In this document: positions 1-7,621 of the stretch, piece after piece | How positions within the stretch are numbered: position 1 is the first letter of the stretch | Layout: every line of letters starts with the position of its first letter | Assembly (NCBI RefSeq): GCF_000524195.1 | Contig: NW_020170607.1 | Coordinates: 1 to 12,452, forward strand | Source of the DNA: Echinococcus granulosus | Lineage: Eukaryota > Platyhelminthes > Cestoda > Cyclophyllidea > Taeniidae | Length of the DNA: 12,452 nucleotides | Direction: 5' to 3' | Translations under genes and position numbers: made by a program | The notes under the pieces: generated by a model | The model's input: only the letters and a program-made list of their open reading frames with translations | What the model was told of the DNA's origin: nothing | Databases searched by the model: none

Positions 1-40
1 CACACATACACATACACACACACACACATACACACACACA
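1..40. repeat. (CA)n microsatellite at window edge
   Basis: Imperfect CACACA/CATACA dinucleotide repeat running into an A-rich stretch. It lies in the presumed intron and is cut by the window start. Confidence 0.9.
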
Positions 41-927
41 AAAAAAACAAGCATAATTTTCTAGGGATGAAGAGATGTCTGGCCTAGAAGTATGGAGTAG
101 TGTGAATAGTGAGAAAATCATTTAGGAATAACCAACCATTCGCTTACTGTAGCAATATAAGTCATTCCTTCTCACTAAACAATTTAAAAAAGCTCATTTT
201 TATGAGATATATGAAAGGAGTGGAAGAGAGCAATAAATAGGTAGCCTTTGAAGCTGGCTCGCATTTGTCAGTGCATATGGGTGGGATCCATGTGCTTAGT
301 AGATTTCACGATTTCCCCCACTCAGTTGGCGCAGCTGTGAAAGATTTGTTTCAACACCCCAATACGACAAAGTTGTTCTTACCACGCTAATGGACGCGTA
401 GTCCCCCATTACTACCAAGAACAGTAGACCTTCGAGTAATTTATCGTCAGAACCAACTTTTGAGTTTGACTTGGTTCGTAGGGCAAACTGAACCAACCGA
501 CGCTCCGGGCGGTTGCGGACATGCAAGGCCAGTGTGTGGTTTGGAGAATTTCATCCCGCTTTAGCGCAAATTCATTATTGTATCGTATCACCTTCCTTCC
601 TGATTTTTGAGTGGTCAGTCTCAACGTAACCACCGACTACCTTGGATGCTGTCGGGACGACTAGTGTTTGCCAAAACTGGGAGTACGTCAAGGGTGATGT
701 ATGGAGCAAAAAAAGTGCTGATGATGCCACTCACTTTATTGCATCACAACCCCTCATATGAGCTGTGCGCGTCGGCCATGACTTCTACCCTTTTCGCCTT
801 GGTAAGCATGTTTCATAGCTAAATCAACACCGGGCTAAGAACAAATATGGAAAAAATTGCCTGATTTCGTTAAAGTACCTCTAGTTTTATGGGAAATTCA
901 ATACACCCTCTCAGAGGGGAGAACTCA

Positions 928-933
928 TTTATT
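928..933 (-). terminator. Possible intronic polyadenylation signal (AATAAA)
   Basis: An AATAAA on the minus strand about 70 bases past the TAA (1002-1004) that would end translation if the donor at 1084 is not used. Such hexamers are common by chance in intron DNA. Confidence 0.15.
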
Positions 934-1084
934 CTTTCTGTTTACGAGTGCCCTTTTCAAAATTGAGGTCGCAAAAATCTGCCATTGCCCCCTCTAGAGT
1001 GTTAGTAACTAATAACTACAAAAGTAAACCGTAAAATATGGATACATTTTAGTTTTAACGCTGCCTGAAAGACAAATGACCTAC

Positions 1085-1258
1085 TTGAGTGAGTAACAGT
1101 GGCAATTAGAGAATCATTGCGAAAGACCTCCCAATACTTGACTTTGAGAAATCGGTTGAATATCTCCTGCTCTGGCTGGCATCGAATCACCGCCTTTTGG
1201 CCCGGTTTCACAGGAAATGTGTGATACTTTATCCGCAAATTTTCGTCTGGCACGGGAA
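1085..1258 (-). CDS. Dscam: Ig domain 2, N-terminal half (Dscam-like)
   Basis: An exon of 174 nt: two bases, 57 codons, one base. The acceptor is CTTTTCGTCTAG (AG at 1260-1259) after a pyrimidine run. It is phase 1, joining exon 1997-2253 with Val205. The proposed donor is TCAA|GTAGGT (GT at 1084-1083), phase 1; the alternative AG|GTCATT (GT at 1080-1079) would be phase 2. The residues run through FPVKPGQKAVIRC (Cys231) and IFNRFLKVKYW (Trp247), then a sequon NDS at 252. The A-V-I-x-C followed by P, F..F and V..W is the pattern of Dscam Ig2. The length and domain boundaries match the half-domain that exon 4 encodes in arthropod Dscam1, where it is multiplied for alternative splicing. The second half of Ig2 (Y-x-C) is not in bases 1-1084, so the gene must continue off the left edge. 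Confidence 0.75.
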
Positions 1259-1996
1259 CTAGACGAAAAGAAAAAAGGACACTACTGAGGTGTCAGAAGA
1301 ACATCAAATCAAAGCTGAAGGAACAAATATTCGGAAGCATTTCCTGCGTTCTGAAACGATAAGTAACACCACTTTGATCCTTCGAAGAAACTATACTACT
1401 AACCCCAGTAGTGGCGGATATGCCGTCGGCTGTAACAGGCACCCTCAATTGAGACAGCAGAGAGAAGTGGTAGTGTGTGCACACAACCTGGGATGACAGA
1501 GGACGTTCGCTGTGAGCAAAAAACTTGAAGCACAACATGGTACGGTGATGAAACGTTTGACCGTTCAGCGCCCATCGGCAGCAGTGGTCCCAGCCAGGTC
1601 TGATCCTGGACGCCTAACCGACCCATAACCCACCGTGGCATTGCACAATAGATGAAATTGTGGTAGGAGGTGTGGAGAACAGAATCATTCACGGGTATGA
1701 ATATTTGTAAGACCGAAAAGTTCGCTCACAACTTCCTCTTTACACTATCATAATGCTGCACTGAGCTAAAAGAGCACTTTGGCAAAGAAAGCTGGGATTT
1801 TCTGGATCATAAAACCACGTAACAAAGCCCCAGTCCTTAAAAGACCCCTTTGAAGGTCAGTATTTCAATTTTGATAATCAGGTAAAGGAGGATACCCCAA
1901 AGCGGTTCAATCGCATTGAAAAATTTTCCTGTGTCGAAGAAGAGTTTGCGGCGCGAGTATCTCAGTCACCTAATTTACAGAATCAGTAGCACTCAC
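1259..1996 (-). other. Intron 3 between Ig1 and Ig2 (738 bases)
   Basis: Donor GTGAGT at 1996-1991 and acceptor TCGTCTAG ending at 1259, phase 1, at the Ig1/Ig2 boundary. A 112-codon open stretch on the minus strand (about 1399-1734) has a faint Ig2-like pattern but no acceptor; see findings. Confidence 0.65.
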
Positions 1997-2253
1997 CCTG
2001 ATGAATAACCATTTTTCGGGACCGTGTCCGTCCTAAGCTATTTTCAGCCTCGCAAAAGAACACCATCCTAAGGGTCGATGAGCGTGGGGTTGCAGTGAAA
2101 TTCAACCAACCATCATCGATCACGTATTGGTTGGGATACATCACCGGTGGTGCCATAGCACCAATCGGCACCAGATCCCGCGACTTTGGATCGTAGAGAT
2201 GATAGTCATCCGCAGCAGCACCTCTTAATTGGCTGTCCATCGACTGGGCGTCG
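1997..2253 (-). CDS. Dscam: Ig domain 1, C-terminal half, with enlarged loop
   Basis: An exon of 257 nt: one base, 85 codons, one base. The acceptor is TTCATTCTAG (AG at 2255-2254) after a run of T. It is phase 2, matching the preceding exon and giving Arg119. The donor is CAGG|GTGAGT (GT at 1996-1995), phase 1. The first ~47 residues are loop-like (Ala/Asp/Pro/Met rich, with AAADD and APPVMYP). Then come DDGWLNFTATP (E strand, sequon NFT at 170) and VFFCEAENSLGRTRSRKMVI (F and G strands, Cys186), which closes Ig1 with the Cys81 half. The final residues lead directly into Ig2, a short linker like that of Dscam. The loop is far longer than in typical Dscam Ig1, where a few residues of C'-D hairpin are expected. 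The reading frame, both splice sites and the Ig signature agree, so I am confident that this is coding. Confidence 0.82.
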
Positions 2254-3909
2254 CTAGAATGAAAAAAAATGTCGAAAAAAAAGAAATACGCGTGCAGGTG
2301 CGTCCCCTCTCTACTAAATCTTTGTGAGTAGGTGTTGGTTCCCGGCCACAAGGGATGACAGGGGGTTAAATGGTAGGAGCAGTAAATACCGGCTTTTTTA
2401 GAAAATACAACAACATACATACATACTTCTCAACGTCCCTTCATCTGTACACAGGAGAAAGGACAAAGACGAAAGTTGGGAGAGGCCACTGTAGCACGTG
2501 GTGTAGTGGATGTTTTGATGGGGTGTGGTTAGAACGTCATGGGGAGGCAGGACAAGAAACGGGTTGGAAATAGAAAATTCAATTAAGATTTCAATCCCTC
2601 AAGCCAATCACCTATCAAAACACTGCCAAACTAGAGTTTGTCATGCTTTGGAGGCAGCATTTACCCCACCTCTGTAGACCCTACTGGTTTCGTGAACCTG
2701 ATGGCTGTGCCTGCAGTCGGTTAGACATCCAGAACAAACTCTTCCATCCGCCCACAGACAACTATCTTTAGAATAACTTGGGTTCTCGGCGCGCATATAC
2801 ACCCCTTCACGAGAGAGAAATGTCCCTGCTCGCGTACACTTTTCGCAACCAGAATAACAACTCCAGCTCCCAGGACTTCAAAGCCAAATAAGTAAAAATG
2901 CCTCATCTATATAACCAACCTCAGAACAGCACCGGTGGTCCATTCAACGATCATAAAAACCAAACATTTTTATTTACTACCAGCTGTAAAGGAGGTATGC
3001 TGCTGCTGGTAGCAGTGGTGGTCTGTCGCAACTCCGAGTGGTCGTAACACCACAGTCGCCATTGCAATAAAGCCCGTTTATGCTAGGAAAGTGGTAGTGC
3101 CAGAATACCCGACTGCGCGTCTGCACGAAGATCCGCGAAGGTGACAATGAAGTTCTGATGGTAGTCAACTTACATCTAACAATGCCAGTTACAGACTCGT
3201 GTAGGCTTAAACGACTTCAGAGGACTCATATGATAGGCCAGACACAGCGTTTTTACCCTAGAGAAAAGCATCAACCCCTCCCATAGATCCTTCAAAGAGG
3301 ATTTGCGTCGAAATGTATTGCCCGTTTACCGCAGGCACTTCAGTCTCTACAAGTAGTGCTTCCACTCTGCAACACAGCCAATGGTTAGCAGCCTCCCATC
3401 CCTTCTGTGCGTTTTTCAGGACCACTCGATTACTCACAGCATAAAACCGATTGAAAGTGGGTTGAATTTCGGAAGCTACCACAATTTTGGGTTTCGCACT
3501 AATGTCAATAGGATATGGAACCGTGGAAACAGGTGAATGGGTGTTAAGCATTGAGAATGCAGAACCTTATTTATCACAAAAAGCCGAAGATAGTCCAGGT
3601 GAATAACAAAGAAGCAGTCTTCGAAACAGCAAGTAGGCTAAAAACGAAATAAAAGCAGAACATCCTCCAATCGGTAACATGGACTGACAAGTATATACCG
3701 TAGAAACCCCCGGAGTGGGCCTCCACCATTAAACTGCAGTCACTTTGTTTCGATAGGAAACCATCTCGTGACAGACAGGGCGATTTTCAAACCAAGAGGT
3801 ATGCTCGTTTCAAGTACAGCTCCTTCCTGTCTTCCATAACAGTCCCAAACAATGGTATGGAGCCACCTCCGAGCTTACACGGCAGATAATGCCCTTGGAC
3901 AGCATGCAA

Positions 3910-3929
3910 CCCCCCCCTCCCCCCCACCC
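3910..3929 (-). repeat. Homopolymer C tract; G-rich on transcribed sense strand
   Basis: On the plus strand there are eight C, T, seven C, A, three C. The minus strand, which is the sense strand of the gene, therefore has G3-T-G7-A-G8 inside intron 2. This can satisfy a four-run G-quadruplex pattern if the long runs are split. Confidence 0.6.
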
Positions 3930-4384
3930 TCATACTCGACGACAATCACCAAGCTAAACTTGGTGAAAAACCCATGCAAACGGAACCTTCACGTGGAATT
4001 GACCTCCCTAACCTTAGAACTGATCCCACTTTTATTGACACTCTTTAAGTCAGTCAAAAATCAACGATAATGGATCATTCAAATGGCATAAATCAGTAAA
4101 AATGCCAGAAAAGTCGAAATTGGAAAAAAAACCCTCAAAATAAAAAGAAGCACAAAAGAAAACGCGGAATAAAAGCCTTAAGTAAGAAATCAACAATCGC
4201 CTAGACACAGCCAGCGAACCACGAATTTATTGATACTGACTGACATTCAGCTAGATGTCTAAAAGGTAGACAGGTTGCTTGTTGAACACCTGTCTGACAA
4301 AATGCTTCAAATGCGTCGATAGGCATCATCTGCAGAAAAGCTATAGCTTCGTAGTTACTGAATGTGGTACCATGAGCCTACTAT

Positions 4385-4432
4385 TGGATGAATGATGGAA
4401 AAGGGGATGGATTATTGAATGGATGGATGGAA
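4385..4432. repeat. Imperfect GGAT/GAATGGAT simple repeat
   Basis: A TGGATGAATGATGG...GGATGGATTATTGAATGGATGGATGGAA pattern about 45 bases downstream of the Ig1 exon donor, inside intron 2. It is a degenerate tetranucleotide repeat. Confidence 0.7.
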
Positions 4433-4476
4433 CCGAGACGGACAGATAAATTGAGTTGGCAGAGAGCTGCACTCAC

Positions 4477-4642
4477 CGAGCATACGCAGAGAACCCCAGT
4501 TCCAGTAGTTCCGAGTCATTGTTGACATTCCCGTTGAAGTTGGTGGCCACCAGCCATTTGACGGAAGGTCGTGGGTTACCTGTCGCCTGACAGCGAACCT
4601 GTGCACCGGTGTGATCAAAGAAACGCAGTAATGGAGGCAGAT
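4477..4642 (-). CDS. Dscam: Ig domain 1, N-terminal half (Dscam-like)
   Basis: An exon of 166 nt: two bases, 54 codons, two bases. The acceptor is a CAG at 4645-4643 after a C/T-rich stretch (phase 1). The donor is CG|GTGAGT at 4476-4471 (phase 2), with a TGA straight after it in the reading frame. The residues start LPPLLRFFDHTG, then AQVRCQATGNPRPSVKW. These are the A'-B-C strands of an I-set Ig domain, with the B-strand Cys at residue 81 and the C-strand Trp at residue 93 of the assembled protein. The TGA-x-V-x-C-x-A-x-GNP-P-x-V-x-W pattern is close to Ig1 of Dscam proteins. After the Trp comes a polar stretch with a sequon (NDS, residue 105) that belongs to an expanded loop. The matching F-strand lies in the exon at 1997-2253. 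An alternative is another neural Ig-CAM with a GNP-P-W Ig domain. Confidence 0.8.
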
Positions 4643-4719
4643 CTGGCGTTATTCGGGGTGGAGAGAGATGGGAAAAATCAACGGGAGCGGAGAGAGTTCG
4701 TTTCCGACGATCCAAGGAG

Positions 4720-6305
4720 ATTTCTAGACGTGAAAAAAGACGCACATTCAAGACGAACATAGGCTATTATTAGTCTGAAATGTGTGCAGAATTTAGGTCT
4801 CCAGTAAGCTGCCGAGATGTGTAGTCCTTCAGCAAAGCTGGCATAACTCTACCAGGCGATTGGATGTGAAATATCGGCTAGTGGAAGCAGATGCCTTTGC
4901 CAAAGACCGCTTTCCCCGAGTTAGTGAGACATTTAGACGCGGAAGAGAATGACTTGAGGTAGGTATTTAGTCTTAGGCGCGGCCAGATGACTCATATGGA
5001 AGTAGCAGTTACTCAGAGGTCGTCTTCAACGATTCAGTAGAACGCCTAGACGTGGATGGGGTAAAAGCCTAAAGACAACAGCCTATCTTCCTTGGAAGTT
5101 GAGGTCAAATAGTAAAGTGGAAATAGAAGCTATCAAAAGGAGCATTCTTTTATCAAAGTCGACAAGTATTATTCTTGAAGGCCTATCAAGATGTCGAGAC
5201 ATAGAAAAGACAGTTGAAGGAGTCTGTGAAAGGTCCAGGCAATCTTTATGAAGCAGTTGATGTAGATTGCCTTCTGAAACTCGTGATAGACGACAATCTA
5301 AAGCAAACCATGACTAAACCTTAGTCTAAGAGGCGTCTAGACGTTCAAGATAGAAGGAGAGTGTATCGATACGGGCATTGTGCTATCAAACATCCATAAT
5401 TTGACTAAGATTCGTTTGCGCAAATGAGACGCGTATTTTCTGCCGGAACTGACAAGCCGTTCTCAGAGAAACTATGGGACATGGAGACCTGGAACAGAAG
5501 ACAATTCGAGACAGCCTTACAGTGGCCTAACATGCGTTTGTACACTGAGTAAACAAAAACAATCGTCCAAGACAATTTTTGTCGAACTTGACAGGTGTTT
5601 TGACAACTCAGACAGATGTTTAGATTTTAAATAAACATAGATTACACACCACCAACGATCTGCAATTCCACTGCAAAAACCCATTCATAAAACCAAATTG
5701 ACAGACGAGTTTGACGTGATACAGGTAAGTATTCAAGGTAGACGACGATGGTCTAACTCCAACCTACCATACATCCAAACGTTCAATGTGGAACCGATCA
5801 TTATTTCATCAAAATTGACCGACATCGTAGTTGGTAATACGGCCGGATGCAAAACGGAGTCCACTTTGAGAGTATACTACACCTTCGTCAGTCTGAGTTG
5901 CGTCTAGGGGTTCTGCTAGGAAGATCCCTTCCACTAAGCTCTTATCTCTTTGTCGGTGTGACTAGACATCTGGACCCAAAACAGACCAGAGCTCCAAACA
6001 CTGGCTTATTGTCAGCCTTAGATGCATCCGGATACTCAAGGTAGAATTTCCAGACGTTCCAGACGTCGAACGAACGATAACTCACAGCAACTACACACTT
6101 CTAGTAAAAGATGCGTCTGGAGGATTTAGACTGAATTTGAAGTTAGTGGAATCCATATTCTGTTGTTGCGGCTAATGAATATCAGCTCTGATATCCAAAC
6201 CTGATAAGACTGACCATTTTCTTTAGGTAACCAGCCAATTTTCGTGCTGTAAGCCGCCTTGACATTTAGTGGAAAGTATGACTATTTATCTAGGCGTCTA
6301 GATGA
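4720..6305. repeat. Cluster of AGACG / CTAGACG motifs in intron 1
   Basis: By hand I count 17 AGACG or CGTCT pentamers in about 1.6 kb, where about 3 are expected in random sequence. Only about four were seen in the next 4.9 kb. The 7-mer CTAGACG/CGTCTAG occurs at 4724-4730, 5046-5052, 5334-5343 (both orientations overlapping, giving the palindrome CGTCTAGACG), 5901-5907 and 6295-6301. The copies are irregularly spaced and in both orientations, so this is not a simple tandem array. It could be a decayed repeat or a cluster of protein-binding sites. Confidence 0.45.
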
Positions 6306-7486
6306 CATCCTAAGAGTCATTTACCCAGAATCGGTATCTAGAAGCTCCATGCAGAGAAGACATAGAACCTCTTATTTCGACAATTTTGGCGGACGCAGCT
6401 TTAAACGAACACATTTAAAACACCCTAAGAATCGTTAGAGGGTCACCTAATCGGATACTAAGTTGCGAGAGAGGGGGAGATAGAATTCAGCGATGAAGTT
6501 CAGAGGTAGTAGTAAACAATGTACCTGCGTAATAAAAATGTACCTAGATATCGGAAGTGATACAAAACCTTTTAACGGTTTATCGCGACGAGTCTATTAC
6601 AGGCATGGGACTACGGCACTGAGAGGGGACAATGAAACGAACACTTTTAAGGGTGAATACCTACACCCAGTGCAAATGTTAAAAAGCCCAAATTTGCCAC
6701 CCTCCAGCAGGCGCCTTCCCTCCTCTTTGACATTATTCACCCGCCAGTTCCACAGCCATCTTCATCCTGAGATGACAACTCGGACACGACTGTTTCCGAC
6801 AATGATTGAGTTTTGTTGCGAATTGACAAATGAAATGGGATGAATGCTTTGTTCGGACGTGGCTGGCTAGCAAATGAAACGCACAAGACAGCGCATTGTG
6901 TTAGTTAGCTATCCGAGAGCGAGAATTTCCTCGCCACTCGCAGTTTTTAACCTGCCTAATGAGCTAACCGCGCACCACGCGGGAGGTAGATCTGAACTGA
7001 AGCCAAGACGGTGGTGGGGAACGCGGGTGAACTGGAAACAGCCCAACAACAATTAATGAGGGTTCAATATCTACAAATTGAACAGACAACATCTCCTGCA
7101 CAATACTGGACTAAAGCGTGCGGCAGTACCACACGCAGTAGTAGTGGCCACGTGATCCCAAGGCATTAATAACAGGCTGTGCCTATGTCTTGGGCCATTC
7201 TAAACACCAGGTGATGATGAAGTTTCTCATGAAAGGAGGCCTAAAACCCACGGAAATCTAGAAAAGGCTTCAAACACACCACGAACCAGGGAGATGTTTG
7301 AATGGTCTAAATGTCTAAAGCCGGCCAAGCGTGCATTTTTACATCGGTGGTGATCCTAGCTTTGGTGGTTGCCAGATTACACCAGCTAACACCAGCCGTA
7401 AAGTCGGATAAGGGAAACCTTGCCTTGGTAAGGACGAACTCAATCATCGGTGAATCCATTTAAAGATCCAAAAGGTACCAAGTCAC

Positions 7487-7621
7487 CTTTCAGTCCCAAT
7501 GGCGAAGTGAAGTAGGAAGCACTAAAATTGTTTGGCTGTGCCGACAACTCCTTCTGTCCCGAGGCCGTCTTCCAGGTAACAGTTAACCTCTGAAGGGTAG
7601 GTGTGTGGATGCGGCAGATGA
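7487..7621 (-). CDS. Candidate 45-residue cassette exon in intron 1
   Basis: This is a possible exon of 135 nt between the signal-peptide exon and Ig1. The acceptor would be CTTCCTTCACAG (AG at 7623-7622) and the donor AAAG|GTGACT (GT at 7486-7485). Both are phase 1, so it could be included or skipped without changing the frame. The encoded residues look like Ig B-C strands: ICRIHTP, then LTVTWKTASG, with a Cys-to-Trp spacing of 13. They are followed by a polar stretch. No matching F-strand exon (Y-x-C) was found by eye between it and 4642, so a complete extra Ig domain is not supported. The open frame extends beyond both splice sites (7440 to about 7709). It may be a real alternative segment, an exon of an unrecognised transcript, or chance. 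Confidence 0.3.

Larger units (their letters stand above)
1..1084 (-). other. Start of the next intron; no exon recognised
   Basis: From the donor at 1084 to the window edge I find no minus-strand exon carrying the expected second half of Ig2 (a Y-x-C F-strand in a compatible phase). Open frames at 296-526 (minus), 412-633 (minus) and 607-822 (plus) lack domain signatures. The next exon is probably beyond base 1. Confidence 0.45.
2254..4476 (-). other. Intron 2, splitting Ig domain 1 (about 2.2 kb)
   Basis: Donor GTGAGT (4476-4471) and acceptor CATTCTAG (2254), phase 2, inside the long Ig1 loop. It contains the C/G homopolymer tract at 3910-3929, a GGAT-type simple repeat near 4385-4432, and a short CATA run around 2412-2425. 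Open frames at 2721-2906 and 3258-3551 (minus) show no supported exon. Confidence 0.65.

Noticed and set aside
412..633. Minus-strand frame ending LVLTINYSKVYCSW, considered as the second half of Ig2
   Set aside because: Tyr and Cys are adjacent, not Y-x-C, and the E-to-F spacing is too short. It would also need the alternative phase-2 donor of the preceding exon.
2721..2906. Minus-strand frame with a membrane-like segment (GFEVLGAGVVILVAKSV)
   Set aside because: It lies in intron 2 between two halves of one Ig domain, with no phase-2 to phase-2 splice pair. A membrane segment there makes no structural sense.
3258..3551. 97-codon minus-strand frame with FNRF, like the FNRF in the Ig2 half-exon
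   Set aside because: The shared four residues are not backed by an Ig Cys/Trp pair. The best acceptor (phase 2, before AKPKIVV) and donor (GTGAGT after FYA, phase 0) do not fit between the two Ig1 exons, and its place inside the Ig1-splitting intron is wrong for an Ig2 alternative exon.
6493..6843. 116-codon plus-strand frame with an ATG
   Set aside because: No domain, signal peptide or splice partners were seen, and it lies in intron 1 on the opposite strand. One frame of this length is expected by chance.
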